From Chthonomonadia bacterium (GTDB lineage: Bacteria > Armatimonadota > HRBIN16), in assembly GCA_013314755.1 (NCBI GenBank), contig JABUFA010000036.1, forward strand, positions 1-36,217: a DNA stretch of 36,217 bases. Direction: 5' to 3'. The stretch's first letter is position 1. Each line of letters starts with the position of its first letter. Shown piece after piece: positions 23,396-32,137 of the stretch. The notes below the pieces were generated by a model that worked only from the letters and a program-made list of their open reading frames with translations, searched no databases and was not told the origin of the DNA. A program made the translations under genes and the position numbers.

Positions 23396-23896
23396 CTACC
23401 TCGTCAGTCGCTCAATCAGTTCGCGGTGCTGGGGATAGCGTTCCAGTAACTGCTGGCGGTCGCCCAGTTCGAAGTCTTCGAACTCGAAGCCGGGTGAAAC
23501 GGTACACCCCACCAGCGTGTAGCCTTCGGGGTCATCCACGGTCGCGCCGAACCAGCACCCTGCCTTCACCACCGCCTGAAAGCTTTCGCCGTTTTCGGGG
23601 TTTGCTCCCAGCCGCACCTGCGAGAGGTTGCCCTGCGGGTCAATGATATGTATCGTCAGGGGACTGCCCGCATAGAAGTGCCACATTTCGTCCGAGCGCA
23701 GGCGATGCAGGGCGGAGAACTGGTCGCCCGTCAGCAGGAAGTAGATAGCCGTTGCCATGACACGCGGTCCCTCATGTTCGTGCAGGCAACAGCCAAGCAC
23801 CCGCTGTTCCGCCCGATAGGTTTCCCGATAGTATCCCCCTTCGGGATGGGGCTGTAGTTGCAGTTTTTCGATCCAGAAGCGCGCCTCCGGGTTCAT
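23396..23896 (-). CDS. Cupin-5 (DUF985) family protein
   Basis: A 166-residue beta-barrel protein of the DUF985/cupin_5 family (RmlC-like fold). The motif LQPHPEGGYYRETYRAE at residues ~15-30, the segment RVMATAIYFLLTGDQFSALHRLRSDEMWHFYAGSPLTIHII and the closing LVGCTVSPGFEFEDFELG are typical. Members are small cupins that bind sugar-like or other ligands; no reaction is established. It begins at ATG 23896 and ends 9 bases before zwf, so it is probably the first gene of the pentose-phosphate operon; this suggests, but does not show, a sugar-related role. Confidence 0.88.
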   Translation of the reverse strand: MNPEARFWIEKLQLQPHPEGGYYRETYRAEQRVLGCCLHEHEGPRVMATAIYFLLTGDQFSALHRLRSDEMWHFYAGSPLTIHIIDPQGNLSQVRLGANPENGESFQAVVKAGCWFGATVDDPEGYTLVGCTVSPGFEFEDFELGDRQQLLERYPQHRELIERLTR

Positions 23897-23954
23897 TGCT
23901 CATCCTCGTATGTGCAGGTACCATCCATTTTACCCCGTTTGGGAGGGCATAGAC

Positions 23955-23992
23955 AAACAGACCCCCTCCCCCGAAGGATTCGGAAGAGGGGG
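23955..23992 (-). terminator. Terminator of the dockerin/lectin-like gene
   Basis: CCCCCTC (23962-23968) pairs with GAGGGGG (23986-23992), with an inner CGAA/TTCG stem (72-75 with 79-82). On the minus strand the hairpin is followed by the T-rich TCTGTTTGTCT. It lies 14 bases past the stop of the minus-strand dockerin gene. Confidence 0.75.
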
Positions 23993-24005
23993 CAAGATTC
24001 AGAGA

Positions 24006-26042
24006 CTACTCATCCCCAATGGCACCGAAGTTGCGCACGAGGATGCCGAAATCAAACAGGGTGACCTCTTCGTCCCCGTCAAGGTCGGCATTGGGGTTCC
24101 ATCCCTCATCGCCGGGCATACTGCCAAAGGATGCAACCAGCGCACCGAAGTCGAACAGGGTCACCTCGTTGTCTCCATCGATGTCACCGTTGGTCAGGGT
24201 GACGTTCTGACCGGTGACCTCCTCCGCCAGCCCAAGCGTTACGCCCGTCAGGTTCACGCGCAACCAGTGGCTGGCTTTGAAGGAGACCTCGTATGTGCCC
24301 GGCTCCACCCACAGCGAGTAGTTGCCATCGCGGTCGGTGTAGACCGTGCGTTCCTCCGGGCTTCCACCGTCTTTGGTCAGGCGCACCGAGATGGGAACCA
24401 GCGAGGGATCACCGTCGTAATCGCCCAGCGTAATCTGACCGCGAATCACCGCCAGCTTGCCATACAGCACGAAGGCGCAGTTCCAGCGGTCTTTCGGGTC
24501 CTGCCCTGCCCTGGGCTGGATGTTGGTGGGCGCATACACTTCGAAGCCGGGGCTGGGGAAGCGGGCGGAGCGCCACATGAAGTCCTGTTCCACCTGCGCC
24601 GGCTGCAGGTCTGCGCCAGTCAACCACGCGAGCGCGGTGAAGCCGGTGGTGTTCCCTGCGCCGGTGCCCTCCGAGTAGATGGTCAGGTAGTAGTCGCCTT
24701 CGGGCAGGAAAATATTCAGCCCCGAGTAGCGATGGAGCCAGTCCTCACCGCCCGGAATGCGCGGGTCGTCCATGCCTGGCGCGTACGCCCCCAACACGCC
24801 CTGCGCCACCTGGTCGCCATCCACCGGTCGGTTCAATCCGTTGCGCCGCCAGACGATATAGCGCACCTCTGCACCCTCGTAACCCTCTACTACGAACCAG
24901 TTTGCCTCTACCTGGCTGATGAGCGCACCGCCAGCGGGGATGCTGAAGGGAATGGCTGACCATCGCTGGGGCAGAGTGGCGGAATAGTTGCCCGAGATGT
25001 AGCCGAGATACACCTCCTGGCCGCTTGAAAGCACAGTATGCGGCGCGCCGGTATCCCACACGGGCGCTTTGGTCGACTCGTATACCGCGGTGACGATGTG
25101 GTTGTCATCCAGCACCACCTGCAGTTCGGGATGCCCGGAGTAGTCGGCGTCATCAATCTGCCACTTCTCGAACTCGTTGCCATCGGGCGCGAACTGCGCG
25201 GGGACCAGCGTCACCAGCGACCCGGCGGGATACACACGGACAAACGGGGTGACTCCGTTGCCTGTGTTCACGAGGTCAGCAGGCGCAGAGACCGCCACGC
25301 CTTCGTACGGGTTATCACCCAGCACGATGAGCGTGCGAGCAGGCGCGCTGAACGGTGTCAGCGTCCAGTTCAGCACGTCGGTGTTCTGATACGCGAAGAC
25401 CGTTCGCCCACTGAAGCCAACCCATGCCGAGCCGGAACTGTCCACGATGCCCTGCGCTGCGAGGTCAACAGCAATCGCTATCACCGCCTCGCCGTCTACC
25501 GATACAGTGAGCCATCCGCCGGCATAATCTACCCGGGCAGTGTGTATCCCCTCATCGTTGATGTTGATGGTGTTGGGGAAGAGGCTGGTTGCGTCCACAA
25601 GGTTGCCGTTCAGGTAGACCGCCACCACATTCGGGAAGTTGCCCTCTGGCAGCTGGAAGAAGGTGGCGAAGCTGACCGTCAGCGTGCCCGCGGCGCCCCT
25701 CTCGTTCACGTTCAGAGTGCCCGACACGTTCTGCACGTGGAACCCCAGCCCATAGCCAAGTCCATCTTCCGGCGATTGTCCGTGCAGTTGGAACTGAAAC
25801 GTGGTGGAGAAGCCGTGCGTCAGGTTCTGTTTGGTGGCATACCATGCCGCCCCCTGTTGGTTCATTCGGTTTTCGGTGAGGCGCAGCCGATTCGCCGTGA
25901 CCTGGGCGTTGCCTACCAGATTAAGCCCCGCAGAAGAGCTGAAGTTGGGGTAGTTAATCTGCGCGAACGCGGGAGCGGATACCAGCACAACAAACGCCCA
26001 GCCCAGCAAACCGGCAGCAAAACGTAAAGCGCGACACATCAT
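24006..26042 (-). CDS. Secreted L-type lectin-like protein with C-terminal dockerin-like repeats
   Basis: A 678-residue exported protein. A signal peptide (~1-30, ending APAFAQ) is followed by a legume-lectin/concanavalin-like beta-sandwich (~30-215) with GFSTTFQFQLHGQ, SPEDGLGYGLGFHVQN, VAVYLNGNLVDAT and HTARVDYAGGWLTVSVDG, then a beta-rich middle (PEGA-like 'APADLVNTGNGVTPFVRVYPAG' and 'FEKWQIDD' pieces), a carboxypeptidase-regulatory-like domain (QITLGDYDGDPSLVPISVRLTK...) and a C-terminal pair of Ca-binding dockerin loops: DIDGDNEVTLFDFGAL and DLDGDEEVTLFDFGIL (~622-665). The dockerin type suggests binding to a cohesin on the cell surface, but no cohesin is in the window. ATG 26042 follows AGGAGG; a second in-frame ATG is adjacent. 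Single-gene unit with its own terminator. Confidence 0.85.
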   Translation of the reverse strand: MMCRALRFAAGLLGWAFVVLVSAPAFAQINYPNFSSSAGLNLVGNAQVTANRLRLTENRMNQQGAAWYATKQNLTHGFSTTFQFQLHGQSPEDGLGYGLGFHVQNVSGTLNVNERGAAGTLTVSFATFFQLPEGNFPNVVAVYLNGNLVDATSLFPNTININDEGIHTARVDYAGGWLTVSVDGEAVIAIAVDLAAQGIVDSSGSAWVGFSGRTVFAYQNTDVLNWTLTPFSAPARTLIVLGDNPYEGVAVSAPADLVNTGNGVTPFVRVYPAGSLVTLVPAQFAPDGNEFEKWQIDDADYSGHPELQVVLDDNHIVTAVYESTKAPVWDTGAPHTVLSSGQEVYLGYISGNYSATLPQRWSAIPFSIPAGGALISQVEANWFVVEGYEGAEVRYIVWRRNGLNRPVDGDQVAQGVLGAYAPGMDDPRIPGGEDWLHRYSGLNIFLPEGDYYLTIYSEGTGAGNTTGFTALAWLTGADLQPAQVEQDFMWRSARFPSPGFEVYAPTNIQPRAGQDPKDRWNCAFVLYGKLAVIRGQITLGDYDGDPSLVPISVRLTKDGGSPEERTVYTDRDGNYSLWVEPGTYEVSFKASHWLRVNLTGVTLGLAEEVTGQNVTLTNGDIDGDNEVTLFDFGALVASFGSMPGDEGWNPNADLDGDEEVTLFDFGILVRNFGAIGDE

Positions 26043-26134
26043 GGCGAAAACCTCCTTTCGTGAGCAGGTATCCTGCGAGATTCTACGGGCAAACAAAGTA
26101 TATTACAAAGCACAGAAAAACACAAGAGGGAGAA

Positions 26135-28651
26135 TCATCCCCCGGTGGTCGAAGCTCCCAGCCTCTGCAGGCTCTCCTTCGCGATGGTGTTGTTTGCGTC
26201 CCGCTTGAGCACCTCGCGGTACTGCTCGATGGCTTTCTCCTTTTGCCCTGCCTGTTCGTACATGCCCGCCAGGCGCAGGCGCGTGGGTATATCCTGCGGG
26301 TAGCCCGCCAGAATCCGCTCGTAGATGCTTGCGGCTTTTAACGGTTCATTGCGTTTTTCGTGTATCTGTGCGATACTGCGCAGAGCCTGCATGTTCGTGC
26401 CGTCTAACTGAAGCACCTGCTCGTAGCTTTTCAGGGCGTCTGCGTCCATTCCGGCGTCCTGCTGAAGCTGCGCCAGCGCCAGCCAGATACTCTTCCCCTT
26501 CGGCATCTTCTGCGCCAGGGCGGTGAGAACCGGAACGCCCTCCGCTGGTTTGCCCCGGTCGCGGTAGAAGCTCAGCAGGGAGCGAACGGCAACCTCGCTC
26601 GAATCCTCCCGCTCCAGATAGGGGGCGATTAGTGTGGGGAATTGCTCTTCCTGTTTCATTTGTGCCAGAACGCGCTGTAATCCGCTGTATGAGCCGGCGT
26701 CGGTGGGCGCAACCTGCAGAATCTGCTCGTAGACCTGCCGGGCAGACTGCCAGTCCTGCTTCTCCTCGTAGGCGCGCGCCAGCAGGGTGCGCAGGTAGGT
26801 GTCTTTGGGCGATTGCTGGATGCCCTGCTGGTAGACCGCTATCGCCTGGTCGGGCTGATTGTGTCTTTTGTACAGGGAGGCGAGCATCCCGTACAGGCGC
26901 ACCTCTTTGGGCTGACGGGCAATCAGCTTGCGGTACTCCTTGATGGCATCCTCCACTTTGCCCTGCGCCTCCAGCAGGCGCGGGATGTTCACCAGGTAGA
27001 ACATATCGCTGGGGGTTAACTTCTCAATCTCGCGAAGCGCGGCGATTGCCTCGTCTTGCTTGTTCTGCCGCTCCAGAGCGATGGAGAGCCTCCACCATGC
27101 CACGACGTTTTTGGGGTTCTTCTGCACGATCTGGCGCATCTCCTGCGCCAGCCCGGCGTAGTCTTTGTCCTGCTCGTACAGGTCGGCGATGGAGAACAGC
27201 ACCTGCGAATTATTCGGCTGAAGCGCCAGCACCTGCCGGTAATAGCTCAGAGCCTCTTTTGTGCGCTTCAGACGGGTGCACATCAAGCCTGCTCCGTTCA
27301 GGGCACCCAGGTGTTTGGGGTCTACCTTCAGGATGCGCTGGTATCGCTTGAGGGCTTCTTCATACTGATTTGCCTGTGCCAGCACGTCTGCCACCTGCAT
27401 CAGCACGCCCGTGTTGCTGGGGAACCGTCGCTCTGCGTTCTCCAGCACACTCAGCGCCTGCGGCAGCTTATCTCGCTGGAGCCACACCCGTGCACTGCGC
27501 AACAGCGGTTCGGGGTTGTTCGGCTCCCACTTCTGCCACTGTTCGTATTCCTTCAGCGCATCGTCCCATCGCCCCTGTGTCTCGGCGATATACGCCAGCC
27601 CCATCACCGCGTTTTTGTCGCGCGGCTGGAGCTGACGCAGCTTCTCATACTCCTTGCGGGCATTGTCCAGCTGGTTCTGGTTCAGCACGCACAGCGCAAG
27701 GTTCGCCTGCGCCGCCACGTTCTTCGGCTGAAACTCCAGCACTTTGCGGAAGGCTATCTCTGCCTCGCGATACTGCCGCAGGTTGAAATGTGCCTGTCCA
27801 ATAGCGAACCACAATCCTGCATCATTGGGGTGTGCCTTCACCAGCGTCTCCAGCATCTGCAACGATTCGCGGTGACGGTTCATCCGCGCCAGCACCATTG
27901 CCAGACGCAGGGTCAAATCTTCGTTCTTGGGCTGAAGAGACAGGGCGCGTCGGTAGGCGTCGTGCGCCTGGGGCAGGTCTCCCGCGATTTCGTGTGCCAT
28001 CGCCAGCCCAGCCCATGCGCCGGGGTTCTTCGGGTCCTGCTCGGTAAGCTTTTTCAGTATCGGTATCGCCTTGCGGGGCTGGCGCATCTGCAGGTACACG
28101 TATGCCAGATTGAACTGCGTGTTCACCGCCTTGGGGTCCAGCTCGCTGCTGCGCAGGAGGCTCTTCTCCGCCTCCGCGAACCGCCTCTGCGAGAGATAGA
28201 TCACTCCCAGCACGAAGTGCCCCTCTGCGCTCTTCGGAGCCAACTGCACCCCTTTTTGCGCGGTCTGGGTCGCCTCGCTCCACTTCTTCTGCTGGGCAAG
28301 CACGGTCGCCAGTCGGAAGTATCCCTCTGGCAGTTTGGGCAGAGCCTTCACCACCAGTCGGAACTGCTCTTCGGCGGCTTTCAGGTCGCCCTGCGCTGCG
28401 TAGAGCTCGCCCAGGTTGAACCGCGCCATCGGCGTGTTGGGCTGAAGCTTGAGCAGTTCGCGATAGGCGGCGATAGCCTCCTTCGCCTTGCCCGCTCGAT
28501 GCAGGGATACCGCCCTCTCGAACAGGGCGATAATCTTCTTGTCCTTCTCGGAAAGCGAAGGGGGCGTAGCCGGAGCCTTTGGAGCCTGCGCCCACGCTCC
28601 CGCGAGGAACAGAAGGTAAATGGCTATCAGCGATGCGACCCGGAATCTCAT
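26135..28651 (-). CDS. Secreted TPR-repeat protein
   Basis: An 838-residue protein made of about twenty tetratricopeptide repeats behind a signal peptide (VASLIAIYLLFLAGAWAQ). Repeats follow the usual pattern (for example PEGYFRLATVLAQQKKWSEATQTAQKGVQLAPKS; PKNVVAWWRLSIALERQNKQDEAIAALREIEKLTP) and fill residues ~45-830 without another domain. TPR solenoids bind proteins; here they act outside the cytoplasm, perhaps in envelope assembly or secretion, but no partner is given. GTG 28657 or ATG 28651 are both possible; ATG has GGGGTGAG at better spacing. It begins 6 bases after ribF, at the end of the nusA operon, an unusual passenger for that operon. Confidence 0.9.
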   Translation of the reverse strand: MRFRVASLIAIYLLFLAGAWAQAPKAPATPPSLSEKDKKIIALFERAVSLHRAGKAKEAIAAYRELLKLQPNTPMARFNLGELYAAQGDLKAAEEQFRLVVKALPKLPEGYFRLATVLAQQKKWSEATQTAQKGVQLAPKSAEGHFVLGVIYLSQRRFAEAEKSLLRSSELDPKAVNTQFNLAYVYLQMRQPRKAIPILKKLTEQDPKNPGAWAGLAMAHEIAGDLPQAHDAYRRALSLQPKNEDLTLRLAMVLARMNRHRESLQMLETLVKAHPNDAGLWFAIGQAHFNLRQYREAEIAFRKVLEFQPKNVAAQANLALCVLNQNQLDNARKEYEKLRQLQPRDKNAVMGLAYIAETQGRWDDALKEYEQWQKWEPNNPEPLLRSARVWLQRDKLPQALSVLENAERRFPSNTGVLMQVADVLAQANQYEEALKRYQRILKVDPKHLGALNGAGLMCTRLKRTKEALSYYRQVLALQPNNSQVLFSIADLYEQDKDYAGLAQEMRQIVQKNPKNVVAWWRLSIALERQNKQDEAIAALREIEKLTPSDMFYLVNIPRLLEAQGKVEDAIKEYRKLIARQPKEVRLYGMLASLYKRHNQPDQAIAVYQQGIQQSPKDTYLRTLLARAYEEKQDWQSARQVYEQILQVAPTDAGSYSGLQRVLAQMKQEEQFPTLIAPYLEREDSSEVAVRSLLSFYRDRGKPAEGVPVLTALAQKMPKGKSIWLALAQLQQDAGMDADALKSYEQVLQLDGTNMQALRSIAQIHEKRNEPLKAASIYERILAGYPQDIPTRLRLAGMYEQAGQKEKAIEQYREVLKRDANNTIAKESLQRLGASTTGG

Positions 28652-28657
28652 CTTCAC

Positions 28658-29587
28658 TCACCCCACCGTGTTCATCAGTGCCACGACCTGCTCCACGTCT
28701 CTGTCCATCTGCGCTTTCAGGGCAGACAGCGACTCGAACCTGCGCTCGTCCCGCAGGCGATGGAAGAAGGCAAGATGCACCTCCTCGTCATACAGGTCGC
28801 CGGAGAAGTCTATCAGATACGCCTCAATCGTGCGCGTTTTCCCATCTACCGTCGGGCGGACGCCGATGCTGATTGCCGCCGTGTAGAACCGACCGGTGCG
28901 CGGATGCAACAGCCTGCCCGCATAGATGCCATCCTTCGGCACGAGCTGGGCGGCGCGCAGGCTGAGGTTGACCGTCGGATAGCCCAGCGTCCTGCCCAGC
29001 TGCTGACCGCGCACGACCACTCCCTCTAAGATATACGCTCTGCCAAGCATGGCGGACGCCTCCTGCACCTCGCCGTCCAGCAGTGCCTGTCGGATGCGAC
29101 TACTGCTGATGCGCTCACCGCGATACAGCACATCGGGCACTGCCTCTACGGTGAAGCCAAAGCGCGACTGCGCTTCCAGCAGATATTGCACACTGCCCAG
29201 CCGCTGATGCCCGAAGCGAAAATCCCTGCCCACCACGATATGACGGGCGTTGAGGCGTCCCTTCAGCACCGATTGAATAAAGGCTTCGGGATGCATGGAG
29301 GCAAGCTCGCGGTCGAAGCGCAGGACCAGCACGTCGCGCAATCCGGTCTCCACCAGCAGGCGCAGACGGCTGGTAAGTGTGCTCAGATAGGGCGGCGCGT
29401 TCTGGGGCTGGATGGCTTCCTGGGGGTGACGGTCAAAGGTGACGGCAACGGCGGGAACGCCCATCGTCTGCGCACGCTGGAGAGCCGTCCGTATAATCGC
29501 CTGATGCCCCCGGTGCACGCCATCAAACGAGCCGATGGTTACCACACTGGCACGCAGACTCAGCGAGCGTATTCCGACACCGTTCAC
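28658..29587 (-). CDS. ribF: Bifunctional riboflavin kinase / FAD synthetase
   Basis: Phosphorylates riboflavin to FMN and adenylates FMN to FAD. The 309-residue length is standard. The N-terminal FAD-synthetase domain shows VTIGSFDGVHRGHQAII (the nucleotidyltransferase HxGH), VTFDRHPQEAI, GRDFRFGHQRLG and ISSSRIRQALLDGEVQEA; the C-terminal riboflavin kinase domain shows GRTLGYPTVNLSL, DGIYAGRLL and SIGVRPTVDG followed by EAYLIDFSGDLYDEEVHLAF. Its ATG overlaps the truB stop by ATGA (29584-29587). Confidence 0.97.
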   Translation of the reverse strand: MNGVGIRSLSLRASVVTIGSFDGVHRGHQAIIRTALQRAQTMGVPAVAVTFDRHPQEAIQPQNAPPYLSTLTSRLRLLVETGLRDVLVLRFDRELASMHPEAFIQSVLKGRLNARHIVVGRDFRFGHQRLGSVQYLLEAQSRFGFTVEAVPDVLYRGERISSSRIRQALLDGEVQEASAMLGRAYILEGVVVRGQQLGRTLGYPTVNLSLRAAQLVPKDGIYAGRLLHPRTGRFYTAAISIGVRPTVDGKTRTIEAYLIDFSGDLYDEEVHLAFFHRLRDERRFESLSALKAQMDRDVEQVVALMNTVG

Positions 29588-30519
29588 CCCAGGTCCTCCT
29601 CGACCTCACGTGGGCGATACAGGATACGCTCACCAAACACCTTGTAGGGCCACACCTCGTCCCGGCGCACCACCGCAATGGCGAACAGCTCGCCCTGCGC
29701 GTCCAGCACGGCGATGTAAGGCATGTTGTTGCGCAGGGGCACAGGGGGAAACGGCTTGGGCTTGACGAACCTGCCCAGACGGAACAGGCGAAGCACCCTG
29801 GGATACGGCGTCCACACCGGCAGGAGGTTTTCCACCGCCTTCGACATCGGGATAAGATGCTCGGTGGCGTCGCCTTCCTGCAACTGCTGAAGGGTGACTG
29901 CCGTCTCAGAGCGGAAGGGACCGATAGCGGTGCGCACGAGGTGTTTCATATATCCCCCCACGCCCAGCGCATCGCCGATGTCGGCGCAGAGCGTGCGGAT
30001 ATAGGTTCCGGTAGAGCATTCTACTTCGATATCTGCCTCGGGATGCTCGCCCGGCGAAAACCCCTGCAGGTACAGACGATGGACGGTCACCTTGCGAGGC
30101 TGTCTCGCGACCACCTGTCCCTGCCGGGCAAGGTCATACAGCCTTTTGCCCTCGTGGTGCAGGGCAGAGTGCATGGGAGGAATCTGCTCAATTTCGCCCG
30201 TGAAGCGAGGCAGTACCTCCTCCAGCATCTGCTGAGTCACGTGGCTGGCATCAGTGGTAGCGGTCACTGTGCCTTCGGCGTCCTGGGTGTTGGTTTGCAC
30301 GCCCAGCACCATCGTCGCGCGGTAGGTTTTAGGAAGCCACTGCAGGAACTCGTTCAAGCGGGTGGCTTTGCCCAGGCAGATGAGCAGGACGCCCTCCGCG
30401 CCCGGGTCGAGCGTGCCGGTATGCCCCGCCCGCTTCACGTTCAGCGCGCGACGCACCGCGTCCACTGCCTGCCGCGAGGTTATGCCCGCTGGCTTGTAGA
30501 GGTTGACCAGTGCATCCAT
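29584..30519 (-). CDS. truB: tRNA pseudouridine(55) synthase
   Basis: Makes pseudouridine 55 in the T-loop of tRNAs. The 311-residue protein has LVNLYKPAGITSRQAVDAVRR, HTGTLDPGAEGVLLICLGKATRL with the catalytic Asp, the KTYRATMVLGVQTNTQDAEG segment and ECSTGTYIRTLCADIGDALGVGGYMKHLVRTAIGPF, followed by a PUA-like C-terminal part. GTLDPGAEG departs from the common GTLDPLASG, but keeps the Asp. ATG 30519 lies 40 bases inside nrnA, and the stop overlaps ribF by 4 bases, so both neighbours are translationally linked. Confidence 0.97.
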   Translation of the reverse strand: MDALVNLYKPAGITSRQAVDAVRRALNVKRAGHTGTLDPGAEGVLLICLGKATRLNEFLQWLPKTYRATMVLGVQTNTQDAEGTVTATTDASHVTQQMLEEVLPRFTGEIEQIPPMHSALHHEGKRLYDLARQGQVVARQPRKVTVHRLYLQGFSPGEHPEADIEVECSTGTYIRTLCADIGDALGVGGYMKHLVRTAIGPFRSETAVTLQQLQEGDATEHLIPMSKAVENLLPVWTPYPRVLRLFRLGRFVKPKPFPPVPLRNNMPYIAVLDAQGELFAIAVVRRDEVWPYKVFGERILYRPREVEEDLG

Positions 30520-31475
30520 TCTCGTAACGCCTGAATCACCTTCTGTATCGCCTCGGTGATACTTCCTTCCACCCAGAAGCCCGCCGCCAGCCGGTGTCCG
30601 CCCCCGCCGAACTTTTCCGCCAGCTGCGCCACATCGATGCGCTCATCACGGCTGCGCACGCTCACACGCACCCGCCCCGGCTTCACCTCGCGCAACAGCG
30701 CAAGCACCACGCTGCCGCGCACCGCCCGCAACTGCGTGATGATGCCTTCGGTGTCCTCATCGGTGGCGCCCAGCTCGGTGAAATCCTCGTGGCTGAGGTA
30801 AGACCAGACCAGCCGCCCGTCCTCCTCTCGCTGGATGTGCTCCAGCGCACGCCCCAGCAGTTTCAGGCTGGAGAAGGAGCGGCTTTCGAAAACCTCTTCG
30901 GCGATTCGCGAGGGCGACGCCCCAGCCTCCATCAACACCGCGCTGAGACGAAAGGTGGACGGCGATACGTTCATATAGCGATACAACCCGGTGTCGGTGA
31001 TGATACCGGTGAGCAGGCAGGTGGCAATCGCAGGGGTGATGGGCACGTCCATGACCTTCAGCAGACGATAGACCACCTCCGCCGTCGCTGCGGCTTTGGG
31101 CTGTTGAATACGGATGTCCCCGAATGCGCCTTCGGTCACGTGATGGTCAATATCCACCACTACCCGCGCCGAGAACACCGCATCCTTCGCCTTGCCGATG
31201 CGCTCTGGCATGCCCGTATCGCAAACCACCGCCACGTCAAAACCGCGCTCTTCGGTGCAGGTCAACACCTTTTCCGAGCCGGGCAGGAACCGGTATATCT
31301 CCGGCACGCCATCACTGCTCAGGACCACCATGCGCTTGCCCATCTCCTCCAGAGCCAGCCTTAGCGCCAGCACACAGCCCAGCGTATCGCCGTCGGGATT
31401 AAGGTGGGAGGCAAGCACCACGCTCCGCGCCTCCCGCAGTAACTGAGCGACCTGTTGTAGCTGACGGCGTATCAT
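30480..31475 (-). CDS. nrnA: Bifunctional oligoribonuclease/PAP phosphatase (DHH family)
   Basis: Degrades short RNA oligomers (nanoRNA) and dephosphorylates 3'-phosphoadenosine 5'-phosphate. The 331-residue protein has the DHH domain (SHLNPDGDTLGCVLALRLAL with the metal-binding DGD, CDTG and IDHHVTEG) and the C-terminal DHHA1 domain ending GGGGHRLAAGF. The order rbfA-nrnA-truB-ribF is a familiar one in Gram-positive and deep-branching bacteria. It overlaps the rbfA stop by 4 bases (31472-31475). Confidence 0.95.
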   Translation of the reverse strand: MIRRQLQQVAQLLREARSVVLASHLNPDGDTLGCVLALRLALEEMGKRMVVLSSDGVPEIYRFLPGSEKVLTCTEERGFDVAVVCDTGMPERIGKAKDAVFSARVVVDIDHHVTEGAFGDIRIQQPKAAATAEVVYRLLKVMDVPITPAIATCLLTGIITDTGLYRYMNVSPSTFRLSAVLMEAGASPSRIAEEVFESRSFSSLKLLGRALEHIQREEDGRLVWSYLSHEDFTELGATDEDTEGIITQLRAVRGSVVLALLREVKPGRVRVSVRSRDERIDVAQLAEKFGGGGHRLAAGFWVEGSITEAIQKVIQALREWMHWSTSTSQRA

Positions 31476-31816
31476 CCCTGTTCCAGCTGACGCAGCAGCT
31501 CATGCACACGCATTCCTGCCTCAATGCCCTCGTCCGGCTCGAACTGGATTTCGGGCACAACCCGCAGGTGCGCACGACGTCCGAACTCGCCACGAATGCG
31601 CCCGGCAAGATTGCGCAGCACCTCCAGCGCCTTATCGCGTGCCTCGGTGCCGCCCAGTGCGCTGACGTAAACCTTTGCATGGCTCAGGTCGCGCGATACC
31701 CTCGCCTGCGTGATGGTCACTCCCTCGAGGCGCGGGTCTTTCAGCTCATTGCGTACAATATCGCTGATTTCACTGACCAGCAGGCTTTCTATCTTAGATA
31801 CTCTGTTACCGCTCAT
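31472..31816 (-). CDS. rbfA: Ribosome-binding factor A
   Basis: Assists late maturation of the 30S subunit and the 16S 5' end, and matters in cold adaptation. The 114-residue KH-type protein shows SNRVSKIESLLVSEISDIVRNELKDPRLEGVTITQARVSRDL-like sequence, then AKVYVSALGGTEARDKALEVLRNLAGRIRGEFGRRAHLRVVPEIQFEPDEGIE, matching the family closely. ATG 31816 lies 2 bases after the ylxP stop. Confidence 0.96.
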   Translation of the reverse strand: MSGNRVSKIESLLVSEISDIVRNELKDPRLEGVTITQARVSRDLSHAKVYVSALGGTEARDKALEVLRNLAGRIRGEFGRRAHLRVVPEIQFEPDEGIEAGMRVHELLRQLEQG

Positions 31817-31818
31817 CT

Positions 31819-32100
31819 CTACCAGAACTCCATTGTTACGTCGACCACCTCGATACGCGGGTCTGCGTACAGGGCGTCCAACGCTTTATTAAGGATGCCG
31901 TTCACATGCTGTTTGTCGTTTCCCACGCAGGAAAAGCCAAGCGTCGCTTGATTCCATTCGTCCAGATGGTCTACTTCGGCAGCCGAGAGATTGAACTTGT
32001 TGCGCAGGATGTCCAGCGTACTGCGCACGACGTGGCGTTTTTCTTTCAGAGAGGTTGCCTCGTAGATGTGCAACTCCACCGTAAGCACGCCGACGACCAT
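31819..32100 (-). CDS. ylxP: YlxP/DUF503 family protein
   Basis: A 93-residue DUF503 (YlxP) protein, with ferredoxin-like alpha/beta fold: VVGVLTVELHIYEATSLKEKRHVVRSTLDILRNKFNLSAAEVDHLDEW and a conserved C-terminal VVDVTMEFW. The family sits between infB and rbfA in many genomes and is thought to act in ribosome or translation processes. ATG 32100 gives normal length; the frame is open further but that part overlaps infB in a non-conserved manner. Function not established. Confidence 0.9.
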   Translation of the reverse strand: MVVGVLTVELHIYEATSLKEKRHVVRSTLDILRNKFNLSAAEVDHLDEWNQATLGFSCVGNDKQHVNGILNKALDALYADPRIEVVDVTMEFW

Positions 32101-32137
32101 ATCTGCCCCCAAACGACCTGATGTTCCGCGCTGAACG

